A stretch of DNA of 64,000 nucleotides, from contig OZ234501.1 of the NCBI GenBank assembly GCA_965153455.1, forward strand, positions 7,440,001 through 7,504,000. The letters run 5' to 3'. Each line of letters begins with the position of its first letter. The first letter of the stretch is position 1. Below the pieces are notes generated by a model, which was given only the letters and a program-made list of their open reading frames with translations, made no database searches and was not told the DNA's origin. Below, in pieces: positions 1 through 12,063 of this stretch. The stretch comes from Sphagnum compactum. Taxonomy: Eukaryota; Bryophyta; Sphagnopsida; Sphagnales. Made by a program: the position numbers and the translations under genes.

Positions 1-660
1 TAACCTTTAACCTTAAAAATGTAAAGCTTTAAACCATAAACAACTAAACTTTTAAAATGATAAATTTTTTACCTTAAAAACTTAGAAACTTAAACCCCGA
101 ACATTAAAACTTTAAATCCTAAACACGTAAAGCCTTAAAACATAAACAATTCAACCTTTAAAACCCTATACCCTAAACCTTAAATTGTAAACAATTTAAC
201 TTTTAAAACCCTAAACCCTAAACACATAAAACCTTAAACCATAAATGATTCAATTTCTAAAACCTTAATTCTTTAACCCTAAAAACTTTAAAACCCTAAA
301 CCTTAAACACTAAAACCCTAAATAGTAAACCCTAAACCTTAAACACGTAAAACTTTAAACCATAAACAATTCAATCTCTAAAACCATAAACAATTCAATT
401 TTTAAAACCCTAAACCTTGAACCCTAAAAACTTAAAACCCAAAAGCCTAAAACTTTAAACGTAAACATTAAAACCTTAAACCCTAAATCCTAAAACCCTC
501 AACATTAAAACCCTAAACCCAAAAACCCCCATCAATAAAACTTTAAACTTGAAATAAAACCATAAAAGACTCAACTTTTAAAACTGTGAACCTTAAACCC
601 TAAACCCAAAAACATAAACCCTAAACCGTAAGGCCCTCAAACCCTAAACTAAAACCCATT
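1..660. repeat. Degenerate telomere-like repeat block (CCCTAAA variants)
   Basis: The stretch consists almost entirely of variants of CCCTAAA, such as aaaccctaaa, aaaccttaaa and aaacactaaa, with interspersed acaattcaa pieces. The C-rich strand is the plus strand, the orientation expected at a left chromosome end, but the units are strongly diverged. This is therefore an interstitial or decayed subtelomeric block rather than an active telomere. Confidence 0.8.
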
Positions 661-3600
661 CAAAACGTCATTGTGCACATTCTATTTTAGATTGAATGTT
701 TTTGGATCGGGAACGGAAAATGTAAATTTTAGTTTCTTTTATTTATTAACTCTAATATTATAAAAAATCACATTTCACATGAGGTTTTTTAATAATTCCT
801 TTCCAAAATAAAAAATGGATGGATTTGTCTTATCCGAACATATGAATGGATGAATTTTGGGCAATGAAAGAGGTTTAGAGAAACCATTAGGGTTTAACGC
901 CTAGTTTAATTTTTGCTTTTTCCATTCTTTCATCTCCTTCTGTCATTTCACAAGATTTGTTTCTTTCCTTCTATTCTTTCTTTCACCTTCATTCCTCATT
1001 CAAGATCTTTTATTCTTTGGGTCTAATCACTTAAGTCATTATCTCATACCCGCCATCTTTCTTTTATTCCTCCTCTCTCCCTTTCCTACCCTATGCATTG
1101 TCATCTCTCTCTCTCTCATTCTTCCTCTCTCCTTCTCCTATGTTCTATGTCACCATCTCTTTCACAATCTTTGAATTTGTTTTCAAGAGAGTCTCCTTTA
1201 GTTGGTGATGTTCATGTAGGCACACACGCACGATCAATGAAGTCATATCATGTTCAAGGAAGTTGTTTGTCAAGTGAGCCCACTTAATTTAAACCCTAAC
1301 CTAACCTTGTTTTTTTTCCCTCCTCCATTGTCATTTCTATTGAATTCCTTGGAATTTTTTGCGAATGTACATATCTATTTGTTGTGTGTGCGTGTTTGGT
1401 GTCTATGTGAGTGCATGTGTGTGCCACTATGTGTGTACATGTTTGTGCGCTTACATGTTTCCATGTTTGTGTGTTCATGCATATGCTTATCTATGTATGT
1501 TTGTGTCTCTATCCATGCATATTTTTGTGTATGTGTATGTGTTTTTGTCTTTGTGCATTTCCATCTATTTGTGTCTATCCCTTCCTTTTTGTCTTTGTTT
1601 GTTTCTTTATGTCTAAATGGTTTGGATACCTTTAAGTGAAGACCTAGCCCTAAACACAATATGCACATGCAAAGTCACTTCAACTAGCCGAATGATTTTT
1701 AAATGAATCATTTTCCTTGTAGCCTTTTGTTTCAAACTTTCAAAACTTTGAAATTTTCATATGAAATATTTTTTCATCAAGTTGACATAATGAACATGTA
1801 GTTGCATATAGGAAAACATTTCTTTCTTGCAAAAGAAGTTTGGAGTCAATTACATTTTTAATGCAGTTTTAAATATTAAAAAAAATATGGACAACTAACC
1901 ATAAATCAATCAAGGACTCAAAAGGATTTTTACACAACATCTACTAATAATTGGATTTTTTTAAAAGCTTGTTTTCTAAATATTTTAATCGAAGGAACAT
2001 AACATCAATACACCATAGTTGTAATTTACTAAACACTATGAAAATCTAAAATTTTCCTTTACAACTTTTAAAAAATTAGACACTCCTTTTGGAACCCCAA
2101 CTGTGAATGAATCCAACCTTCTTCATTGAACATGTCTCCTTTTCAATTGCATCCATAGCTTTTAATGCTTGATATGTCCATTTCCCTTAATGGACATATC
2201 TTGTTGTTTTTTGGTGGGAGCCTATTAACCCTTGGTGTCCTTGGTGTTCCATTTGATGCAAGTAGTGGCAGAAGGTTTTCCTTGTCCAATGTTGGCCAAT
2301 GTAACATAATATTTCTTTGCATGTGAAACACATTTGTAAATTTTGAATAGACAAATTTTACAATGTATTGGAATGAATTTCAATTTGTCGTTGATGTGCA
2401 AAAATTTGAAATTTTTTGGCCTTTTGACTGTAGAATGTGGGACTCTTGATCATTGGATCAAACAGAAATAAAGGAATTATATGAATTTCTCATTGTAAAA
2501 TTTGTCTTTGAAATTAATATTTAAAACCATGCCATTTGATTTTTTGAAGTGTGCATTTGTTTTTAGATCTAGCTCTTTATCCTTTACATGCTTTAATTTC
2601 ACTTTTGAACATTAACCTCCCACATGCTTTGATTTTAGATTTGTCTTTTTGAGTTTTAATTGCTCTACCTTCACATTTGAAAGCTATCCTTTTATATGTT
2701 TTCCCTTGAGATTTGTCTTTTGTTAATCTATATGTTGTTTTTCAAATTAGGTGAAAACACCTTGCTTGTGGTCTACTTCTAGATTTGGATTTCTTGGTTG
2801 TACTCCATTCTTCAAAGACAATTACACTAGAACATAGAAACTTTGAAAAAAATTGTAGGTCATCTTTTAAACTAGTTAATGTGGAAACATTTTTGAAAAG
2901 TGAGAGAATTGAAAATGAGATTGTTGGAAATGAGTGAGGTAGTGCTAACATGAATTGTCCTTAGAAAGAATTATTTGCTCAAATTTTGGTGGGAACCCAA
3001 AGTGCTCAAGCTACAAGGAAAGTCCAAGGTTTAGTTATTTTAGGGAATTTCTCATTTATTTCTTTCCTCTATAGGATGAAAGACAATATTGTGTTAGGGT
3101 TGTTTAGTTTTTCTGTTGGCCATCTTTGTGCATTACAAGTCCGAAAAAGTTTGCACTCATTAATGGTCAATTGCATGTCTCTTAATGTGACAATCCAACA
3201 TTCACAACCAAAACACTTTGTCCGTTTGTGTTGTTGGAATTCCTTTAAAAAGGCTCCCAAGTGATATTCATAACCTTGTGTGTTCCCAAACCCCTCTTAA
3301 ATATGGTCGAAATGGGTCCCATGTCCAAATGTTACTTTTCTTTTTCTTGTTCAATGTTTTTTTCATATTGGTCCCAAACACCCCTGTAACCAAAACACTA
3401 AAAGCACCGTAAGAGATTTGAGCTCAATTGTTTGCATTATAGAATGTGACAATTGACAACCAATCACGAAACATATGCACCCATAAACAATCACAAAAAA
3501 GCTACAAAATGATCATCTCCTTTGGTTATCAGGGTGGGTTCTTTGATCTCATAGCTGCTCTTCTCAGAAAACTAGAGAACTGATTTTGATATAACACATT

Positions 3601-5711
3601 CAGTCTCCAAAACTTAAAAAAATGATTTGTGCCCAGAAACCCACAGTTCTTTTCTGGTTCTTTCATGACAAGTGTAAGTTCTTTTAGATCTTGAAATAAC
3701 CAATACCATTCACCCGAGGTTCTTTAATTTCTATGTTTCTTTTCAAAAGACTGGAACTAATCCAGTTCTTTGATTTAAAAACTTCAAAAGACAGGAACTG
3801 AGGGTTACTAGCAACATCAAATACCCGCATAACACTGGTTGGACATGTTATATATAGAGCTTTGTAATTGTGCTTCTCCTTTCAGATGCACAATCCTGGG
3901 GTAGATGGAATTATAGAGAACACTACATGAGGCAGCTTGATTGCAAAACTCACATGATCAAGAGAGACAGCTGAGTGGAGAGTCCTTCAAGTCATAAATT
4001 TGTAGTTGAAATCCCCAGAGATATGACTGTGTGAATATTCGCCCTCATACTGGGATTCTGGATGAGCATTAAGGTATGGTGTTCTCCAATTTGGTTCAAG
4101 TAATTATGGTCTGAACCAAAAATTGTGCCCCACAATGACCTGCACCACAGTGACCAGTTTGCAGTTAGAGTTTAACCCAGTGAGATATTGCTGTCTGGGG
4201 TTGTTCATCTGGGGGTTGGTCAGATCAACATTACAAAACCAAAGCAGCAATGAGGAATCTGACTGGAATTGTGTTCCATCAGTGGTCTTACAATCTGAAT
4301 CTTAAGCCCACAGACTGAACCACATGATCAAGCTTCTTGCCTGATATGGAATGCAAATCTGGCCTCAGGAGTTACAAATCTGCCCTTCAGAAGAATTTAG
4401 CCACTTAGGAACCCACTGCCCCAGCAGACGACATTCTTAATTTTAAATGATATTTCTGAGGGTGGAAAGTGAATTTCTGATAGATGTTGATCAGCTGCTT
4501 TCAAATGATTTTGCAATGGCACACTGTTTTAGTGGAGACTAGTGTAGCCTGTGCCATTGTGAACTGGTCACCCAACTAATTTTTCCTTCCAAAATCATTT
4601 TTTGTAATTCAATTGAATTTCCAATGGCAGAAACTACTCAAAATTCAACATCTCCTGCACCTTAGGTCTAAAAATTTCCAAATCATCATGGGTTACTGAC
4701 ATCAAACTTACATGTACTGCAGGGACTTTGTGCACTGGCTACCATATAACACGGCTTAGCATTTGTCTGCAAAAATTTGACTCTCTGTGCTGATTATGTC
4801 CTCCAATCTGTAAAGCTCCATCCAAGAGCCACGATGTCATAGCCAACAGAGTCATTGCAACAAAAATCACACATTCAAGCTTTCCAAGGCCATGACTAGA
4901 GGCACTCATTCTTCAGATTGTGCTTTGCAAGTTGAAGTAGGGGGTGCCTGTTTTCTTAATGAATGAAAGCTACATAGAAGATCCACCTTTTGGCCATTAT
5001 TTAGAGAAGTTCACTGATGTTTGAAAGAGAAGTGAATTCAACTAACATGTGAATAAAAATATCCATTTGGGTCAGTTCTATACATATGAATGAGATTCAG
5101 GTGACACATATCTATGGGTCATAGAAGGAGGTACTAATGTTGGCAACCATGTCACACAAATTACAGGAATAAGTAGGAGTGGCTTGCCTTTTTGCAAGAA
5201 TCAAGAGGAGGTGGGCTGTTTGGCAATGAAGGTGCTGTGTCAGCTTGAGGTTCTGTAGCAGTCGTTCAGGGAGCAAAGAAGACAATGCTCTGCCTCTCCC
5301 TTGCAATACATCCAAATAGGAAGAGCATTGTGTTGCAAAGTCAACAACGTCACCTTGTGGTCAAAACCTGTCAGATGGCTTCAAAAGACAAACAACTGCA
5401 ACATCACTCAGTCATGATCAGCTCTTATGGGTAACTCTGGACAAGAAATCGAAGTTTGAAAAGACAGCAGTGAGTTTTGTCATTAAACAGGTTTGCTCAT
5501 GAAGCTAACATTACCAACACCATCTTTGTTTTACAAATGCTTGTTGTCTATTTCATTGGGTTCAATACATGGACACAACCCATCTTAAGGGTTGTTCATG
5601 TTGCAGCAGGCAGGCTATCTCACCAAAAGCACTGGAAGGCACTCAAAAGATCAGGTGCTTGTGATGATGTTTGCAACATATGGAAAAACTGGACTGATGT
5701 ATGAGACATCT
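661..5711. other. Gene-free region left of the first gene
   Basis: I see no supported gene. The left part is T-rich. About 1380-1600 is a degenerate TGTG-rich tract that generates spurious open frames on both strands. From about 3.8 kb composition becomes more balanced, and scattered stop-interrupted frames could be old pseudogene debris that I cannot identify. The last few hundred bases are probably the 3' untranslated region of the minus-strand coiled-coil gene. Confidence 0.6.
1380..1600. repeat. Degenerate TG-rich microsatellite-like tract
   Basis: Runs of tgtgtg, tgtgcg and tgtatgt alternate with short interruptions for over 200 bases. Open frames are present on both strands because the tract lacks TAA, but their products are low-complexity (C/V/F-rich one way, H/T-rich the other) and are not credible proteins. 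Confidence 0.6.
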
Positions 5712-8700
5712 TCAAAGTCTCACTCTGTGACCACGTGCATATCGTCCCTCATGACCGTTCCGTTCATATTGACCAGAGTTATCCAGCCGACTGTTTATTT
5801 TCTGGTATCTCTTTGGATTGGAGTATTTCCTGAGCTCGAACTTTATTCCCTGCTCATACTCTCTTCTATTGCTCTCCGGTTCAAAGTTTACTCTGTAACC
5901 ATTCCGTTCCAGGCGTTTACTGCAATCCATGTTCCTCTCTTGTTCAATTTGTTGTTGAAGATCCAACCTATTGTCTTCCTCAAAATGTGTTTGGTGTCCA
6001 ACATTACTTGTTTGTCCATAAAGCTTTCGACAATCCAGTCTACTATCCACTTTGGTATGCATTTGGTGATCTAGACGATTGTCTATATCTCCAGAGTGAG
6101 GTCTTCCATACCAATCTTGTTGATTGTTCTCCTGCAGGACATGGATTCAATGTGATTATTCATTGAGTTGAAAAATAAGTTGTCTGAAAGATCTGAAGCC
6201 TATATTTTCAAGACCTCAACTTCTGCATTTGGCAGGCCACTGTTTGACTGAGGTCATGTGTCATGTGCCTACAAGCTGCTCAAGTAATCTCAATAACTGA
6301 CCCCCATCAATGAACTATAGAGAGACAATATGCAATATCTATCAAGCCTGATGTCAAGCTATACACCCTTTACCTCCAACTGATGAACTTCTTTTGCTTC
6401 TTCCAACACTTTCATTCGTCGAGTTAGGGTGGCTCGCATGAGCTCCTCTGTTTTCCTCCAACGCTTCTCTTGATTCAGTATCTCATCTGTCACCATCATC
6501 AGATGTTTATGTAAGAGTCCTGCTCATCATTCTTGTTGCTAAATATCTTTGTGCGGTAATATCAACCAACTCCCTCATCTCCACCCTTGTCTAGCTGTTC
6601 CTGAGCCAGGCAATGACTTTCTTGGGATATCATAGCAAAAATATGGAGTACTACATATCTTGCTCTCACAGATGATGGAGGAGAAGACCTCACTGCAAGG
6701 TTGCAAATGTTGTATATAACAAACATTGATAAAAAGAAAATGAGTACGTATAGAAAACAGACCTTGAATTGAGCTGAAGCTATTATCAGCTTCTGAAGAT
6801 GGGATGAAGTTATCTGCAGGAGCAGTGGCCGATTCTGGTTGTGGTTGTTGTTGTGGTTTTGGCTGCAGATCCTGTTGTGGTTGCAGTTCTGGAGACTCCT
6901 GTACTACTGGACTTTGGCTTCTTTGGGGAGGCAGAGGAGGAGGTTCAGTCTTTATAGTTGGAACTTCTATTTCAACCATCTGCACATCACCTCAATAACT
7001 GCCAGCTCATGAGGTGTCTTTTCAACTAGGAGTATCTCCACATTCTTAATCTGACCAAGTTGACGATGGGAATCCAGTATGCAACCATCCATCATGTCTA
7101 CAAAATTCAGAAAACTTGCTGAAAGTGTTTGCTCTTGGCAAAATTTATCTAGATACAATCTCACCTCCACCTTTTCAAAGTTTGCATGGTAAACACTGGC
7201 ATTTGACCGTTCTGACTCCACACTGCCCAAGCCTACATCATCCACTCCAAGATCTGCAATCACAACATAAAAAGGATTCAGATCCCTCCACATTGCAGAA
7301 TATCACTCTGTCCTTTATAACATTTACCGATTTTCAACCACCATGAGCTTGGATGTCATGAAGCTGCTTAACCTGCACATGGATTGGATCCTTGCTACAC
7401 CCAAAGTTCTGAACCATCAAAACCATATGGCGTAGATTTCTGGACCTCTTTGTTTTGAGCCAACTGTGAAGGCTGTGAGTCTGCTTCTGTCTCATTCAAC
7501 TGGTGGTGGGATTACATGGCAGTCATTGATATGATAAAGAAACACAAGTGTGAAGAGGACAACTCTCACCTTCAACAAATTTAGAGTCATCCTGGAAAAA
7601 CTTGTAGGGTAAAACCTCTACAGGAGGTGTAGATCCATCAGATAATGAGACCTCCCTGCAATAAGATCAGAATAAAGAGCACATAAACTAAGGGATCAAC
7701 TGATTATAATTAGCAACCTGCAGGCTACCATATCCTGTCTTGGACTTACTATTTTTTCTTGTATTGCTGCTGGTGGACCACAAGGTAGCAGGGTTTTGTA
7801 CTAGGTCTAGCGGTCATATGAATGAAACATTTGGCATGAGATACTAAGAACTTGTGGTCTCTTTCTATTGACAGTGAAAGTCCTACAGCACCACTTTGGC
7901 ACAGCCACTGGGTAAAATCTCCATGTACTTGATTCACAGAAAGGAAACCCAAGATGTTGGAGGGAAGGAACTTTTTAGGACATGAAAAGATTTGTCTCCT
8001 GATTGTGACATGGCTTCTTTTATGATGGTTGCATTTTGTTGATGAAAATGATTGTCCTGCACAATCCCAACTTGGAAGCTGCTAGCAGTTGGGATCTAGG
8101 ATGGATTTTCTCTTGCACACAATCAATTTTTGTACTACTGTAGGATGCATATACATCAGCCAGACAGCAAACCTAAGAATTCACAGTTTAGAAAACTGGG
8201 GGATAGGGGAAAACTCACATCTCTCCATCATGCAGTTGATCCTGGAGACTTGCAAGGTTGGCCTCTAGTATGTTGTTCCTCCTGCTGACCACCTCGTACT
8301 CTCGCTTTAAGGAGTCATTCACTTCCACCAGTCTAATATAACCACAAACCCAAAGTATGTGAAAGTGGTCAGCTTAGAATTCAGCATGGGCAGAAAGGTT
8401 TTCAATCCAGACTTTGCAAAATATGGGAATTGTTTAGTGTTAAACCTCTGCCTTTCTTCCATGATTTGTTGTTGTTCACTGTTTTTAGTACTCAAAGCAA
8501 TGTCTTTGGCATGCAGAGCCTGCTGTAAGTCCTGCAGTTGACGGTTCTGCCTCCACAACACACCATCCTTGGCTCCCAATTCCTGTTAAAGAAACAAAAG
8601 AATGTAATCTTCCATTAGCAAATCACAACAGAAGGAAAATGAACATTTTACTTCTGGATAGTCCATGCAGACCATTTCCAGTTCAGGAAGCTAAGGATCA

Positions 8701-11700
8701 AGGACCCACCCCAGTACAGTCCTTGTTGGACATTGTGATTCCATAGCTAGTACTGCAGTAACATATGCATTCCATGCATCACATTTAATGTGGATGTGTG
8801 AGGCAGCCTATGTGTGAAGATGCAATCTTCATGTCAGATCCCTGTTTGGGGAAATACACCTTACTGTGAACCACCATCCAGATGAAGCATCCATTTTTTA
8901 ACAATATCAATGTGATTGCAGGAGAGACTACACACAAAAAACATGTTAGGTAATGAAACAAAAGTTCTATCATAGTTCCAGCCCAACCAATACAAACACA
9001 AAAAGGATGTGTGGTCATAAGCTTGTGAGTGTCACTCACTACATATCAGACCATCACCTTCATCATGAATGGCAGTGACTACTTGCACATTACTCCCCAC
9101 TGATTTCATCAGCTCCTGACATTAGGTGTTGACAAGCATATAATAATCTGCTCCAAATGTAAGGAAAAAAATTTAACAATCCTGAGTTTCTGTCACATTT
9201 CCAGTCGCAAACAAGACTCAGTCACAATGTTATGTCGCATGCCAGGGGCATCTCAAGTATAAAATGACAATAGTCTCCTCCATCAAGGTGCAACAAGCTT
9301 GTGTAAGTAAGCTTTGTTTCATTTTAGCTTGTGCCTCTACAATCAAGCATCTAAATCAAAGGCATAAAGTGGCCTACATAGAGGGTAGTCATTTGGGCTT
9401 CCTGCAACCTGAACTTGTTTTAACGACACCACTAACCATTGCCAGAAAAGAAGGAAAAGTCAAGCCTTACTTTCAATCTTGTGCCTTGAGAAGCACCATT
9501 CTCTAGAGCACCAAAGTCAGCCCTCATCTCTGTGAGTTTCTGTGTCCACCCAAAATAGTTGTTGCATCCCAAAATCAGGGCAATATTCCACCAGTACCAT
9601 TGTTACATGAAGCATCTTGACATAAGAGTGATTAGTTAAGACCACCGAGCTTGTTATATGACAGCCCTCAACACTGGCTGAGAATGGTAGAGCATGAACA
9701 TTGATGGTATTGCCAGTTTCAATATGGACTTGAGAATAAGGGTCAGAAATACCCTGTTATGATGAGCTCCTGCAAAATTGCTGGGTTGAGGAGTCCCACC
9801 CTGTAGGGCTGCAAATTGACTCCTCATTTGGAACAGTTTCTGGTACCCACCGTGCAAAGTTCAGCCATCCACTCACATTCATGTCAAGCTCTCTTACAGT
9901 GCAGAAGGTCCCCTAATCCCATCATGATCAAAGAAGACTTAGGAGTACTCTTTGGTCAAACTATCATGAAAACTAAAGTGGAGCCCAAGCTTAATACTTC
10001 AAATGGCATCTGGATGCCCCTTATTGAAAGAAATGTACCTTCTCCAGTCGAGCCTTTTCATCTTGTAGCTTGTCACAAGACACCATAAGTGCCTCAAAAG
10101 CTGCTTCTTGTCTGCATGAGAAGCAACATCTCATTCCATCATCACAAGCAGGGGCAACAGTTTCCATGAAACAATTCATGTGCCCTTTCTTTCAATAAGA
10201 CAGATCAACATAATTCTAATATGGTTGGAGAGGAAGAGTGGGATACTTGGCCAGAGTGGACTGGAGTTGCTGCTCTGCAAGTTGCAACTGGGCAATCATA
10301 GAGTCTCGTTTCCACAACAGTGTTTTCAACTCATTACAATACTCAGATTTTGTTTCTGCAAGCTGCAGATATGAACAAGAGATCAACCACCACAACACTC
10401 AAACAGGACCCAAATGTCCATCCAGCAGCTTGCATACTGATATGCTTCTTTATAGACAGCAAGAACTCACAGCTGGGAGCCTCTATGCATTTCTGGCCCT
10501 GGCACAAGAGTCTATTTTAAATCTCCAGATGTTTAGCTCTGTGATACCTGACCCTATGCACATGGCAAATTATTGTATGGTGAGTGTTGATGTTGCTCAC
10601 CTCCTCCTTGTCCTCAAGAGCCATTTTCAAGTCTTTAACATTTCCTTTCATCACCTCCAGCTGCACAAGATCAGTATGTGGAGTTCAGACTTCGGAATTG
10701 GTTGCTTTTTGAAAACAAGGTTCCACCCAGGTGAGATGATGACACCAATTAAGAGGATACAACTACAATTATAGCAACTTGGTGTCTGCTGCTAAGCATT
10801 GCATCCAACTCTTCTCAACTGACCTTATGGATGTTGCTAGCACAGTATTTCTCTGTGTCTTCAACCTGCCTTTTCAACTTGATAATAAGCTTCTGCTGCT
10901 CCACCAACTCCTGTACAAATTGTGCATTTTTGGCTTCACAGAGAGTGATTTGCAGCTCTCTCTTCTCCAGCTCCTCACTCTGCCACAGGATTCAAACCTC
11001 TTTGGTAGAACATTCCATCCAGTAATATACAGGAAGCTGAAGGATCTCCAGGAGTCCATAATGCAGAACCATGTCTCTCTGAAGTAAGTCATAGGAGTTC
11101 TCTCTGCAACTAAGTTTTCCATACTCATGGAAAGACTCTGCTTGGAAATTTCATTCAAGGAAGAACCGTTACTTACATGCTCCCTTTGCATTTGCTCAAC
11201 TGATGTCTGTAGATTGTCCTGGGATTCTTTTTCTTGCCTGAACACAGAACATACACAAAATGTTGACGCTCCTGGGAATTATTTGGAGATGGGTATTCAT
11301 GAACACTGCAGCAAGAGATGGAGCTACATTGGAGGAGGAAGAGCGAGAACTTGCCAAACCTTTGAAGTGCATGCTTTTGATGATGTAATGCCTTTTGAAG
11401 CTGTAGAATCACTTGATCCTTGGACCTGAGAGACTCTTCCCAATTCTTTCTAGCTTCTGCTGCTCGATTCACCACACTAATGTGCTGCTCCCGAAGCTCT
11501 ACTAATTGCAATTCCTTGTCATTCAGGGCTGCTCGCAAGCTCAGCAACTGGTTACCAAAAGACTGGTGCGCGTGACCTCCTCCATGGGACTCCTGCTGCT
11601 GCTGCTGCTTCTTTGCTGCAAATGTTGCCTGGTTCAGGTTTCCAAAAATATGACGATCCTCGCTTGCTAAGCTCTCCACGTCACAATTTGGTCTCCAAGC

Positions 11701-12063
11701 ACCATTCCGGGTGGTGCCGTGACTCCTGCGATGAGCCGAAACACCATTCTCTTGGAAGATTCTTCTTCCAGCCCTGCGGTGTAAGAAATCCTCCTCCTCC
11801 TCCTCCTCAACATCATGTCTGCCACTGCTCTTCTTGCCACCGAAAGGATCCTGATTAAAAACTCTGTTGACCTTTTTGCCTGGAGCATACAGATAGTCCT
11901 CATCAAATTCTCTGATGCTCTTTCTGGAGCCCGCGCACTGACCTATGAGGTCGTCGACGTAAACTCTCGAGGCAGCAAGTCTTCGCATGCCGGCTGTGCG
12001 CGTATCATAGCCACCAGCACCGACGTCTCTCTTGCAATACACCTTGCCATTGGAAGTAAACAT
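5712..12063 (-). CDS. 15-exon gene for an 864-residue coiled-coil protein, function unknown
   Basis: Minus-strand exons: 12063-11360, 11237-11177, 10979-10824, 10660-10601, 10362-10247, 10111-10039, 9839-9753, 9539-9471, 8582-8446, 8332-8219, 7655-7570, 7253-6991, 6898-6763, 6486-6374, 6131-5712. All introns have GT-AG borders, every phase agrees, and the total is 2595 nt ending in TGA. The start is the first ATG of its frame. The N-terminus (about 1-170) is basic/low-complexity with a run of Glu and a Gln run. From exon 1 on, heptad-rich helix predominates (LLSLRAALNDKELQLVELRE, then SEELEKRELQ, QELVEQQKLIIKLKRQ). A Pro/Gln segment lies in exon 13, and the last exon is very hydrophilic and charged. 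I do not recognise the family with confidence; a cytoskeletal or scaffold role is only a guess. Intron 12 is about 92 nt and resolves an apparent frame break. Exons 7 and 8 are similar to each other. The least certain parts are exons 7, 8, 13 and 14. Confidence 0.75.
8870..9100 (-). repeat. Diverged third copy of part of the mosaic repeat, inside intron 8
   Basis: This intron segment matches 20930-21130 of the left inverted-repeat arm in the same orientation. Shared pieces include atatcaatgtgattgca, a stretch around 'ccaaccaatacaaacaca', and 'atgaatggcagtgact'. It is clearly more diverged than the two arms are from each other. On the minus strand both encode a short hydrophobic frame with a common C-x-C-x-G-x-A pattern, now broken by stops. 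Confidence 0.6.

Noticed and set aside
1250-1668. Overlapping open frames of 85-129 codons on both strands
   Set aside because: They come from the TG-rich low-complexity tract and have repetitive C/V/F or H/T composition.
6575-6700. Possible exon on the minus strand after a cag at about 6692
   Set aside because: Joining the preceding exon directly to 6486 preserves phase and coiled-coil reading, whereas using this piece ends in a stop. It may be a rare alternative at most.
6985-6998. Apparent frameshift in the coiled-coil gene between the PHELAVIE and Pro/Gln-rich coding segments
   Set aside because: A GT-AG intron of about 92 nt from 6990 to 6899 with a pyrimidine-rich end restores the frame and all downstream phases, so no frameshift is needed.
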